This document shows, piece by piece, positions 18,686 through 27,809 of a stretch of 64,000 nucleotides of DNA. The DNA comes from Solirubrobacteraceae bacterium (GTDB lineage Bacteria > Actinomycetota > Thermoleophilia > Solirubrobacterales > Solirubrobacteraceae). The stretch's first letter is position 1. Each line of letters begins with the position of its first letter. Location: the NCBI GenBank assembly GCA_030447275.1, contig JAUJPF010000012.1, positions 1 to 64,000 on the forward strand, read 5' to 3'. Both the position numbers and the translations under genes were made by a program. The notes beneath the pieces are model-generated. The model had not been told where the DNA came from, made no database searches, and saw only the letters and a program-made list of their open reading frames with translations.

Positions 18686-20134
18686 CTACGTGGCCGTCGG
18701 CGTCCGGCCGCGCGTGCTCGGTACCGGCGGGATGCCCTCCGACCTCAGCTCGGCGGCCGTCTCGTCCAGCCCCTGCTCGAGACGGTCGAACAGCAGGTCG
18801 ACCTCCTCGGCGGAGATGACCAGCGGCGGGCACATCGCGATCGTGTCGCCCAGGGCGCGGACGATGAGCCCGTTGCGCCGGCACGCCGCGGCGCAGCGAG
18901 CGCCCACCCGGAGGTGCGGCGGGAACGGCTCCCGTGTCTCGCGGTCGGCCACGAGCTCCAGGGCCCCGAGCAGGCCGACACAGCGGCCCTCGCCGACGAG
19001 CTCGTGCTCGCTCAGCGTCTCCAGCCGCTGCTCGAAGCGCGGCGCCACCCGGCGCACGTGGCCGAGCACGTCGCGCTCCTCCATCAGCTCGAGCACGCGC
19101 ACCGCGACGGCGGCCGGCACCGGATGGCCGCCGAACGTGAACCCGTGCGCGAGCGGCCCGTGCGTCGCGCTCGACTCGCGCAGGGCCGAGTACATCGTCT
19201 CGTCGACCATCACCGCCGCGATCGGCGCGTATCCGCCGGACAGCGCCTTCGCGGAGGTGACCGCGTCCGGGACGATCCCGTACGTGTCGCATCCCCAGAG
19301 CTCGCCGGTCCGGCCGAGCCCGCACACGACCTCGTCGACGATCAGGCGCACGTCGTAGCGCGCGAGCACCTGCTGCACCTGCTCGAAGTAGCCGCGCGGC
19401 GGCGGTATGACGCCGCCCGCGGCCATCACCGGCTCGGCGATGAACGCCGCCACGGTCTCGGGGCCTTCGCGCAGGATGAGGTCCTCGAGCTCGGCCGCGA
19501 GCCGTGACGAGAACTCGAGCTCGGTCTCGCCGTCGTGGGCGAAGCGATAGAAGTGCGGGCAGCCCGCGAACCTCACCTGCGGCAGCGGGAGATCGAAGTC
19601 CGCCTGCTTGCGCGGGTCGCCGCACAGGCTGGCCGACGCGATGGTCGCGCCGTGGTACGCGCCGACTCGGCTGATGACCTTCTTCTTCTCTGGTCTGCCG
19701 AGGGCGTTGTTGAAGTGCCACAGCAGCTTGACCTGCGTGTCGTTCGCCTCGGAGCCCGAGCACGTCAGGAAGACCTTCGACATGGCGCCGGGGGCGAGCT
19801 CCTTGAGCCGCTCGCACAGCTCGATCACCGGCGGCGACGACTTGTCGATCGCGGAGTGGTAGAAGGAGAGCGCGCGCATCTGCGCCGTCGCCGCCTCGAT
19901 CAGCTCCTCGTCGCCGAACCCGAGCGAGGCGCACCAGAGGCCCGCGATCCCCTCGAGGTACTCCCTGCCCTGCTCGTCGTACACGAACACGCCGGACCCT
20001 CGGACGATGACCGTCGGCCCGTAGCGCTCGTTCGCCGCGAGATCCGTCCAGGGATGGAGGACCGCGGCGACGTCTCGCTCCACCAGGCGCGCCGGCTCGA
20101 GGCGCGAGAGCTGCCGGGAGGCGTCGGGGGTCAC
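18686..20134 (-). CDS. class III PLP aminotransferase (omega-amino acid/beta-alanine:pyruvate type)
   Basis: VFLTCSGSEANDTQVKLLWHFNNALGRPEKKKVISRVGAYHG, LIVDEVVCGLGRTGELWG, TSAKALSGGYAPIAAV, HGFTFGGHPVPAA. Confidence 0.92.
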   Translation of the reverse strand: MTPDASRQLSRLEPARLVERDVAAVLHPWTDLAANERYGPTVIVRGSGVFVYDEQGREYLEGIAGLWCASLGFGDEELIEAATAQMRALSFYHSAIDKSSPPVIELCERLKELAPGAMSKVFLTCSGSEANDTQVKLLWHFNNALGRPEKKKVISRVGAYHGATIASASLCGDPRKQADFDLPLPQVRFAGCPHFYRFAHDGETELEFSSRLAAELEDLILREGPETVAAFIAEPVMAAGGVIPPPRGYFEQVQQVLARYDVRLIVDEVVCGLGRTGELWGCDTYGIVPDAVTSAKALSGGYAPIAAVMVDETMYSALRESSATHGPLAHGFTFGGHPVPAAVAVRVLELMEERDVLGHVRRVAPRFEQRLETLSEHELVGEGRCVGLLGALELVADRETREPFPPHLRVGARCAAACRRNGLIVRALGDTIAMCPPLVISAEEVDLLFDRLEQGLDETAAELRSEGIPPVPSTRGRTPTAT

Positions 20135-20261
20135 TTGGTCAGCGGCTCGGAGACGGCATCGGTGCGCAGGACCGGCAAACGAGGCATGACCCTAAAGAAG
20201 GTCCCCTGACCCGTCAAGCGTTGTCTGAGCGGCGTGTCGCCTTCTGAGCGCGGCGCCGCCG

Positions 20262-20933
20262 TCAGGGCCGGGCGACGGCCGACTCGGCGCCTGGCCGCGT
20301 GATCGCGAAGCGCTCGTCGACGTGCGCGCACATGCTCGCGACGACGTCGTCCGGGGACTGCTCGGCGTCGACGTACACGAATCCGGCGGCCTCCGGAAGC
20401 GAGCGGTAGGCGGCATCCAGGGTCTCGAGGAAGTCGAGCGTCATGGTGTCCTCGGCCCGCAGGTCGATCCGCCGCAGCGCCTCGCGGGGCGAGATGTCGA
20501 AGTAGAAGGTCAGGTCCGGCTCCGGCAGCGCCGAGAACAGCTGCCTCAGCAACCACTCGTTGCCCGCCGAGAACTGGCGCGCCGCCGCGATCTGGCAGTG
20601 CGTGTAGCGGTCCATCAGCACGAAGGCGCCCGGCCGTTCCATCGCCTCGCGCGCCCTGATCATCGTGTTCCACTTCAGCAGCGAGGCGCAGAGCTTCGCC
20701 GTGTCGATGCCCAGCATCTCGACCTCGTCCCGATAGCCGGCCTCGACCGCGACCTGCTCGAGCCACATCTTCGCGGGCCGCAGGCTCTCGTTCGGATGCT
20801 CGACGACGTCGTGGCCGCGCTCGCGCAGCCACGCGCCCAGCCGCGGCACGGCGCTCGACTTCCCGGCCCCGTGGATCCCGAGGACGGCGATCACGTTCGC
20901 GCGCTTCTCGATCGGCTCGAACCGGATGTCCAT
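20262..20933 (-). CDS. thymidylate-kinase-like P-loop kinase
   Basis: Walker A GIHGAGKSSAV; LMDRYTHCQIAAAR (DRY-like); TFYFDISPREALRRI (LDI/V motif). Confidence 0.8.
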   Translation of the reverse strand: MDIRFEPIEKRANVIAVLGIHGAGKSSAVPRLGAWLRERGHDVVEHPNESLRPAKMWLEQVAVEAGYRDEVEMLGIDTAKLCASLLKWNTMIRAREAMERPGAFVLMDRYTHCQIAAARQFSAGNEWLLRQLFSALPEPDLTFYFDISPREALRRIDLRAEDTMTLDFLETLDAAYRSLPEAAGFVYVDAEQSPDDVVASMCAHVDERFAITRPGAESAVARP

Positions 20934-21029
20934 CCGGCGGATGATTGCGGCGGCGGCCGAGCGGCGTCAAGTCCCCCGAGCGGCGGTCATGGCTTGCTTT
21001 GGTCAGGAGACCGTGCTTACACTCCGCCG

Positions 21030-22382
21030 GTGTCAGGCACGGCGACGGCCAACCGGGCGGAGCCCGTCCGCGCGCGCGAATCGGCGGCGCGCTTCGTCGA
21101 GCGGCACGGCATCCACAGCGTCGAGCTCGGCACGGCCGACGTCAACGGCGGCCTGCGCGGCAAGCGGGTGCCGGCGCCGGTGTTCCTCGAGACGCTCGAC
21201 ACGGGCGTCGCGCTCTCGAGCGCCTTCTTCGTGTTCGACGTGGCGGCCGACCTCGTCGACTCGACGTACGCGAACTTCGACAACGGGTTCCCGGACGTCC
21301 GCATCGTGCCGGACCTGGCCACGCTGCGCCCGCTGCCCTGGCGGCCGGGCACGGCGCTCGTGATGTGCGACTGCGTCGACGCGGAGCGCAACCGCATCGA
21401 CCTGGCGCCGCGACAGGTGCTGAGTCGCGTCGTCGCGCTTGCGCGGGAGCTGGGGTACGAGCCGGCGATCGGCCCCGAGCTCGAGTTCTTCCTGCTCGAC
21501 GCGGCCACCCGCGCACCCGAAGGCAACCGCGTTCCCTGCTACAGCCTGTTCGAGGAGTCGCGGCTCGAGCCGGTGGTCGCCGACATCCGCAACCACCTGG
21601 GCGAGGCGGGCATCCAGCTCGAGGCGAGCAACGCCGAGTACGCGCCCGGGCAGTTCGAGGTGAACATCCGCCACTGCGGCGCGATGGAGGCCGCCGACAC
21701 CACGATGATGTTCCGCTACGCGGTCAAGCAGATAGCCGCGTCGCACGGGCTGGTGGCGACGTTCATGGCCAAGCCGTTCAGCGACCTCTCCGGCAACGGC
21801 CTCCACATCCACCAGAGCCTGTGGTCGGATGGCGGCAATGCGTTCGCGACCGAGGCGGGCACGGAGATCTCCGACGCCGGCCGCCAGTACGTGGCCGGCC
21901 TGCTCGACCACATCGGCGCGCTCACGCTGCTGGGCGCAAGGACGCCGAACGCGTACAAGCGCCGCGTGGACCTGTCGTTCGCGCCCGTGAACTCGACGTG
22001 GGGAGCGGACAACCGGACGGTCGCGATCCGCGTGCCGGACATGGCCGGCGCGGGAGCGAGGGTGGAGCAGCGCGACCCCGTCGCGGACGCCAATCCGTAC
22101 CTGGTGATCGCGGCCCAGCTCGCGGCGGGGCTCGACGGGATCAGGCGCGGCCTCGAGCCGCCGCCGATGACCGAGGGCAACGCCTACGACGCGGTCGAGC
22201 GCGAGCGCCTGCCCGAGACGCTCGAGGAGGCGGTCGCCCGCTTCGAGCACAGCGAGTTCGCCCGCGGCCTGTGCGGCGACGCGCTCCACGAGATCGTGCT
22301 GTCGCTCGCGCGGCACGAGCTGGAGCTGTTCGGCAGCGCCGTCACCGATTGGGAGCGCGAGCGCTACCTGGAGGGGTCGTAG
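21030..22382 (+). CDS. glutamine synthetase-like ligase (GS/gamma-glutamyl-ligase family)
   Basis: IGPELEFFLLD, GQFEVN, FMAKPFSDLSGNGLHIHQSLW, GADNRTVAIRVP, EQRDPVADANPYL. Confidence 0.92.
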   Translation: MSGTATANRAEPVRARESAARFVERHGIHSVELGTADVNGGLRGKRVPAPVFLETLDTGVALSSAFFVFDVAADLVDSTYANFDNGFPDVRIVPDLATLRPLPWRPGTALVMCDCVDAERNRIDLAPRQVLSRVVALARELGYEPAIGPELEFFLLDAATRAPEGNRVPCYSLFEESRLEPVVADIRNHLGEAGIQLEASNAEYAPGQFEVNIRHCGAMEAADTTMMFRYAVKQIAASHGLVATFMAKPFSDLSGNGLHIHQSLWSDGGNAFATEAGTEISDAGRQYVAGLLDHIGALTLLGARTPNAYKRRVDLSFAPVNSTWGADNRTVAIRVPDMAGAGARVEQRDPVADANPYLVIAAQLAAGLDGIRRGLEPPPMTEGNAYDAVERERLPETLEEAVARFEHSEFARGLCGDALHEIVLSLARHELELFGSAVTDWERERYLEGS

Positions 22383-22384
22383 CC

Positions 22385-24382
22385 ATGTGCGGATTCGTCG
22401 GCTTCGCGAACCTGGAGATGTCCGCGGACGACAAGCAGGAGCACCTGCGCTCGATGATCCGCGGCATCGCCCACCGCGGGCTCGAGGAGATGGGCTACTA
22501 CTTCGACGACTACATCGGGCTCGGGACCGTGCGGCTCTCGATCATCGACCGCCCGCTCGGCAAGCAGCCGATGTCCACCCGGGACGACCGCTACTGGCTG
22601 GGGTTCAACGGCGAGCTGTTCAACTACCTCGAGCTGCGGGACGAGCTCGCCGCGCTCGGGGTGGAGTTCCGCACCGACTCGGACACCGAGGTGCTGCTCG
22701 AGGCGCTTCACGTCTGGGGCCGGGATGCGCTCCCCCGCCTGAACGGCCAGTACGGGTTCGTGCTGTACGACCGCCTCGAGAAGGAGCTCATGTTCGGGCG
22801 CGACCGCCTGGGAGAGCGGCCCGCCCACTACGCGCTCGTCGACGGCGGCATCGCGTTCGCATCGGAGATCAAGGCGCTGTTCGCCTTCCCGGCGGTCGCC
22901 CGCAGGCTCTCGCCGCTGGCGCTGCGCCAGGCGTGCTCGCTGTGGACGCCGCTTCCCGGCACCACGTGCTTCGAGGGCGTCGTCGCGGTGCCGCCCGGGC
23001 ACTTCGCCGTCTACCGCGACGGCGGCGTCGAGGTCGGGCAGTACTACCGGCTGCCGTACCGCCCGGAGAAGCCGCTGCGGGACGCGCGCGAGGCGAAGGA
23101 GGCGCTCCGCGACTCGCTCACCCGCAGCGTCGAGCTGCGCCTGCGCGGGGACCACAAGAGCGGCGCCTTCCTCAGCGGCGGGATCGACTCCGCCGTCACC
23201 GCAGCCCTCGCGCAGCAGCAGGTTCCGTACCGCATGAAGACGTTCGGGCTCGGCGTCGAGGACCCGGCGTTCGACGAGTCCGCCCACGGCGCGCGGCTCG
23301 CGGACCAGCTCGGGACGGAGCACTCGACGGTGACCGTGTCGCGCGCCCAGATCCGGGAGCTGTTCCCCGACGTCGTCCGCCAGGCGGAGGCGCCGCTGTA
23401 CCGGACGGCTGCGGTGGCGTCGCGCCTGCTCGCGTATCTGGTGCACGAGTCGGGGCTGCGCATCGTGCTCGGCGGCGAGGGCGGCGACGAGGTGCTGCTC
23501 GGCTACGACATCTTCAAGGAGGCGGCGTTCTTCGGGCGCTTCCACGAGTTCGGCTCGGACGCCGAGCGGCGGGCGTGGCTCCAGGAGCTGTTCTTCGACA
23601 TGCTGAAGACGGCGCCGATCGAGACCGCCGCGATCGTGCGCTTCTACCGCTCGCTCGCCGACGACGACGTCGCCGCGCTCGGCCCGCATCTGCGCCGCTT
23701 CCGTGCCGAGCCCGCCGCCGAGATGATCCGCGCAGCCGGCGGGCCGCTGGACGACGAGCTCGAGCTGCTGGCCTGGCTGCGCGCGTCCGATCCGGCGTTC
23801 GACGCGCGGAGCGCCATCGAGCGGGCGCAGGTGCTGGACACCACCACGATCCTGAGCGGCTACGGGCTCTCGTGCCAGTGCGACCGGGTCGGGGCGGGCG
23901 CCGCGGTCGAGGCGCGCTTCCCGTTCCTCGACCCCGGCGTCATCGAGGCGGCCTACGCGATGCCCGAGGAGCTGAAGCTCCGCGATGGCCGCGTGGAGAA
24001 GCACGTGCTCAGAGAGGCGTTCGCCGACATGCTGCCGAGCTTCGTGACCGACAGGCCCAAGCAGGCGATGCGCGCGCCGGGCGCCGAGTGCCTGCTGCTC
24101 CGCGACGAGGACGACTGGGTCACCGACCTGCTCTCCGACGACAGGCTGCGACGCTCGGAGGTGATCGACGCGGCGAAGGCGCGCGACGTCGTGGAGCGTG
24201 CGCACGCGTCGAGCAACGGGCGCGTGCCGTATCCGTACAGCCACGCCTACCTCCAGCTCCTCAGCGTGCTGATCCTCGAGGACGCCTACGGGGCCGGGTT
24301 CCGGGTGCCGGACGTGGACATCGAGAGCCGGCTCATCAAGCGCGTCGACGGCCGGGCGCTGGACCCGGTCGCAGCCGTCTGA
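22385..24382 (+). CDS. asnB: asparagine synthetase (glutamine-hydrolysing)-like amidotransferase/ligase
   Basis: N-terminal MCGFVGF Ntn Cys; FNGELFNYLELR; synthetase PP-loop FLSGGIDSAVTAA; GEGGDEVLLGY. Confidence 0.92.
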   Translation: MCGFVGFANLEMSADDKQEHLRSMIRGIAHRGLEEMGYYFDDYIGLGTVRLSIIDRPLGKQPMSTRDDRYWLGFNGELFNYLELRDELAALGVEFRTDSDTEVLLEALHVWGRDALPRLNGQYGFVLYDRLEKELMFGRDRLGERPAHYALVDGGIAFASEIKALFAFPAVARRLSPLALRQACSLWTPLPGTTCFEGVVAVPPGHFAVYRDGGVEVGQYYRLPYRPEKPLRDAREAKEALRDSLTRSVELRLRGDHKSGAFLSGGIDSAVTAALAQQQVPYRMKTFGLGVEDPAFDESAHGARLADQLGTEHSTVTVSRAQIRELFPDVVRQAEAPLYRTAAVASRLLAYLVHESGLRIVLGGEGGDEVLLGYDIFKEAAFFGRFHEFGSDAERRAWLQELFFDMLKTAPIETAAIVRFYRSLADDDVAALGPHLRRFRAEPAAEMIRAAGGPLDDELELLAWLRASDPAFDARSAIERAQVLDTTTILSGYGLSCQCDRVGAGAAVEARFPFLDPGVIEAAYAMPEELKLRDGRVEKHVLREAFADMLPSFVTDRPKQAMRAPGAECLLLRDEDDWVTDLLSDDRLRRSEVIDAAKARDVVERAHASSNGRVPYPYSHAYLQLLSVLILEDAYGAGFRVPDVDIESRLIKRVDGRALDPVAAV

Positions 24383-24383
24383 G

Positions 24384-25826
24384 TCAGGCCGGCTTCGCCG
24401 CGGCCGCGACCGGCTCCGCGACGGGTGGCGCGCCGAGCGACGACGCGATGCGCTCGATCCGGTCGAGCAGGCGCTCGATGTCCGCCGCCTCGGTCTCCGG
24501 CGACATGATCGTCAGGCGGAAGTGGCGGATGCGCGCGAGCTCCGTGGCGGCGACGTGGAAGTCGCCCTCCTCGGCGAGCCGCCGGCGCACCTCGAGGTGG
24601 AGGTCGTTGCCGCCCGCGCGGTAGCGGAAGCAGAGGATGTTGCTCTCGGGCTCGTACGGGCAGTCGAACCACGGGCGCGCACGGATCAGCCGGTAGAAGC
24701 GCCGCGTCTTCTCGTACTGGCGGGCGAGGTACGAGCCGAGGCCGCCCTCGCCGCGCCAGGCGAGGTTCAAGAAGAGCTTGAGCCCGATCGGCGCCTTGGT
24801 CGCCTCGAACGTCTGGAGGCCCAGGTCGTTGCCGGGGACGTCCTGGTACATCAGGTAGCTCGCCTCCTGGTCGAAGGCGCGTGCGAGGTCCTGCGCGGAG
24901 CGGAACAGCACCCCGGTGCACATCGCGGACGTGCGCAACATCTTGTGCGCGTCCCACACCACCGAGTCGGCGAGGTCGAGGCCGTCGAGGAGGTGCCGGT
25001 GGCGCGCCGACAGCACAGCCGACACGCCGTGGGCGCCGTCGACGTGGAACCACAGCCCGCGCTCGCGGCAGAACGTCCCGACCGCCCGCAGATCGTCGTG
25101 CAGCCCCGTGGCCGTCGCGCACGCGCTGGCCACGACGGCGATCGGCGATCGGCCGGCCGCCTCGGCCCGCTCCAGCGCCGTCGCGAGGCCGGACGGCTTC
25201 AGCCGGCCGAGCGAGTCCGACGCGATGGGGACGATGGCGTCCTCGCCGAGCCCCAGGATCGCCGCCGCCCTGAGCACCGAGTAGTGCACCGACGCGGGCG
25301 CGAGCACGGCGAGGTCGGCCGGCGTGCCGCGCTTCCAGCTCTCGGGCACCGCCCGCGCCCGCGCGGCGAGCAGGGCCGTCAGGTTCCCGAGCGAGCCTCC
25401 GTGGGTGAGCCTGCCCGCCCCGTCCCCCGCGAAGCCGACCTTCTCGAGCATCCAGTCGGTGACGACGTTCTCCACCGCGGTGGCGGCCGGCCCGAGCTCG
25501 TACACGGTCGTGATGTTGTTCACGCGCCCGTGCACGAGGTCCGCGAGCGCGCTCGGCGTGTCGGGGGGCCCGAGCTGGTGCGACACGTAGCCCGGATGGT
25601 CGAGGCGCGTGGTGTTGGCGAGGTAGCGTTCGAGGAAGCCCGCGAAGCCGTGCTCGTCCATGCCGCCGTCGCGCACCCAGCGCCGGAGGTCGAGGCGCTC
25701 GATCATGTCGTCGAGCGGGCCGATTCCGATGGCGGGCCCGTGCGCGCGGCTGCTGTCGCGGGCATACCGCTCGAGCGCGTCGAGCGTCGCTCGTGCGGTC
25801 CTCGCGAACTCGTCCGGCGTGCTCAC
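24384..25826 (-). CDS. PLP-dependent decarboxylase (aspartate 1-decarboxylase PanP / glutamate decarboxylase-like)
   Basis: LTHGGSLGNLTALLAARARA, WFHVDGAHGVSAVLS, VVWDAHKMLRTSAMCTGVLFR PLP-Lys motif; GTGA overlap with the next gene. Confidence 0.85.
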   Translation of the reverse strand: MSTPDEFARTARATLDALERYARDSSRAHGPAIGIGPLDDMIERLDLRRWVRDGGMDEHGFAGFLERYLANTTRLDHPGYVSHQLGPPDTPSALADLVHGRVNNITTVYELGPAATAVENVVTDWMLEKVGFAGDGAGRLTHGGSLGNLTALLAARARAVPESWKRGTPADLAVLAPASVHYSVLRAAAILGLGEDAIVPIASDSLGRLKPSGLATALERAEAAGRSPIAVVASACATATGLHDDLRAVGTFCRERGLWFHVDGAHGVSAVLSARHRHLLDGLDLADSVVWDAHKMLRTSAMCTGVLFRSAQDLARAFDQEASYLMYQDVPGNDLGLQTFEATKAPIGLKLFLNLAWRGEGGLGSYLARQYEKTRRFYRLIRARPWFDCPYEPESNILCFRYRAGGNDLHLEVRRRLAEEGDFHVAATELARIRHFRLTIMSPETEAADIERLLDRIERIASSLGAPPVAEPVAAAAKPA

Positions 25827-26581
25827 GCCACAGCCGCCTCGGAACCGCGGGCGCGGGCGAGATCCGCGAGATCGCGCGTCGCCTCCGCCAGCGCGTCGAA
25901 CAGCTCGACCAGGTCGGGCGCCCGCTCGGCCACCGCGCTCCGCTGGCGGGCGACGGTCGCCTCGTCGCCACGCAGGATCGGTCCCGTCAGCGCCCGCTCC
26001 GGGCCCAGCCGCAGCCAGTTGTCGAGCGCGGCACGAGCGATCGGGCCGAGCGCCTCGCGCGGCACGTCCGCGGACCCGGCCAGCCGCTCGGCCGCCCAGC
26101 CGAGGGTGACGAGGAAGTTGGCGGCCACGGACGCGGCAGCGTGGTACGCGGCACGGTCCTCCTCGGCGACCCCGAACGGCGCCATGCCGAGCGCGAGCGC
26201 GAGCCGTTCGGCCATGCGCCGTGCGCGCTCGGTGGATCCCGCGACGGCCGCCCCGACACCCTCGAAGCCCGCGCCCTCCCGCGTCACCGTGGTGAGGGGA
26301 TGCAGCGAGAACGCCTCGTGGTCGCCGAGCGCGGACAGCGGCGTGGCGCCCGAGCAGTGTCCGACGAGCCGGCCGGGCGGCACCCGCTCGGCCGCGCTTG
26401 CGATCGCGTCGTCGGGCACGCACAGAAGCACGACGTGGGACCCGCCGACGTCGAAGTCGCGGCCGAGCGGGCCGTCGACGTCGAACCCCGCCTCTCGGAG
26501 CTTCGCGCTCAGCGCGCCGCCGACGCGGCCGCGGCCCACGATCGCGAGCTCGCGCACGCCGGGGTCGTCGACGCCGCTCAC
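25823..26581 (-). CDS. Rossmann-like/DUF2520 domain protein; candidate PanG-type ketopantoate reductase
   Basis: LAIVGRGRVGGALSAKLREAGFDV, CVPDDAIASAAE, VGHCSGATPLSALGDHEAFSLHPLTTV, YHAAASVAANFLVTL. Confidence 0.8.
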   Translation of the reverse strand: MSGVDDPGVRELAIVGRGRVGGALSAKLREAGFDVDGPLGRDFDVGGSHVVLLCVPDDAIASAAERVPPGRLVGHCSGATPLSALGDHEAFSLHPLTTVTREGAGFEGVGAAVAGSTERARRMAERLALALGMAPFGVAEEDRAAYHAAASVAANFLVTLGWAAERLAGSADVPREALGPIARAALDNWLRLGPERALTGPILRGDEATVARQRSAVAERAPDLVELFDALAEATRDLADLARARGSEAAVA

Positions 26582-27807
26582 GCCGGCGCCTCCACCGCGA
26601 CCGAGTACGCGATCGCGGCGTCGAGGATCTCGAGCGCCGCGTCGATCTGGTCGTCGCTCGCGACCATCGGCGGCAGCAGCCGGATCGTCTGGCGCGCGCT
26701 CAGACACGGCGACACGAGCAGCCCGCGCTGCGCCAGCTCGAGGAGCACGGTGCCGGCGATGCCCGGCGTGGCCAGCTCGAGCCCCCAGAGCAGCCCCTGG
26801 CCGCGGACGTCGACCACCACGTCCGCGTGTGCTCGGCGCAGGCGGGCGAGGCCCGTCGCGAGCCGCTCGCCGACGTCGGCGGCCCGGGGGGCGAGCGCGT
26901 CGAGCTCGCGCAGCGCCGCGCGCCCTGCCGCGCACGACAGCGGATGGCCGCCGAACGTGCTCGTGTGCCAGGTCGGGTCGGCCGCCAGCGGCGCATGCAG
27001 ATCCTCGCTCGCGATCATCGCGGCGAGCGGCACGACGCCGCCGCCGAGCGCCTTGCCGAGCAGCAGCGCGTCCGGCTCGACGCCGTACGAGACCGCGAGC
27101 GACAGCGGGCCGCACCGACCCAGCCCGACCTGGATCTCGTCGCTGACGACATACGCCCCGGCGGCGTGCGCGTCGCTGCACCAGCGCCGCAGCAGCTCCG
27201 GCTCGAGCGCGTGCACGCCCGCCTCGGCCTGTATGGGCTCGACCACCAGCGCCGCCACGTCGCCGCGCGCGGTCTCGCCCGCGACCGCGTCGGCGTCGTC
27301 CGGGTCGAGGTGGGTCACATGGTCCAGCAGGGGCTCGAGGCCCGCGCGGAAGATCGGGTTCCAGGTGAGCGCGAGCGCGCCGAGCGTCTTGCCGTGGAAC
27401 GCGCGCTCGACCGCGAGCACGCGCATCCGGCCGCTGCGGCGGCGGGCCAGCTTCAGCGCGAGCTCCACCGCGTCGGCGCCGTCGCTCCCCAGCCAGACGC
27501 GCGAGAGCGACGGCCCCGTCCGCTCCGCGAGGTCGCGGATGAGGCCGGTCACGACGGGGTTGGCGAGCGTGCGCGTGGCGGTGGGCATCCGCTGCAGCTG
27601 CTCGGCGACCGCCGCGACCACGGCCGGCGGCCGATGCCCGAGCAGCGTGACCGCGTAGGAGCCGAAGTCGATCAGCTCGCGCCCGTCGGACAGACGCACG
27701 ACGGCGCCGCTCGCCTCGACCTCGACCGCGTCGCCACCGGCGAACTTCGCGCCCAGCGCGGCGCCCGGCGAGACGTGCTGGCGCAGGACGTCGAACGCGT
27801 CGCCCAC
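26578..27807 (-). CDS. class III PLP aminotransferase (acetylornithine-type fold)
   Basis: VWLGSDGADAVELALKLARR, AFHGKTLGALALT, VVSDEIQVGLGRCG, LLGKALGGGVVPLAA, HTSTFGGHPLSCAAG. Confidence 0.9.
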   Translation of the reverse strand: MGDAFDVLRQHVSPGAALGAKFAGGDAVEVEASGAVVRLSDGRELIDFGSYAVTLLGHRPPAVVAAVAEQLQRMPTATRTLANPVVTGLIRDLAERTGPSLSRVWLGSDGADAVELALKLARRRSGRMRVLAVERAFHGKTLGALALTWNPIFRAGLEPLLDHVTHLDPDDADAVAGETARGDVAALVVEPIQAEAGVHALEPELLRRWCSDAHAAGAYVVSDEIQVGLGRCGPLSLAVSYGVEPDALLLGKALGGGVVPLAAMIASEDLHAPLAADPTWHTSTFGGHPLSCAAGRAALRELDALAPRAADVGERLATGLARLRRAHADVVVDVRGQGLLWGLELATPGIAGTVLLELAQRGLLVSPCLSARQTIRLLPPMVASDDQIDAALEILDAAIAYSVAVEAPA

Positions 27808-27809
27808 GA

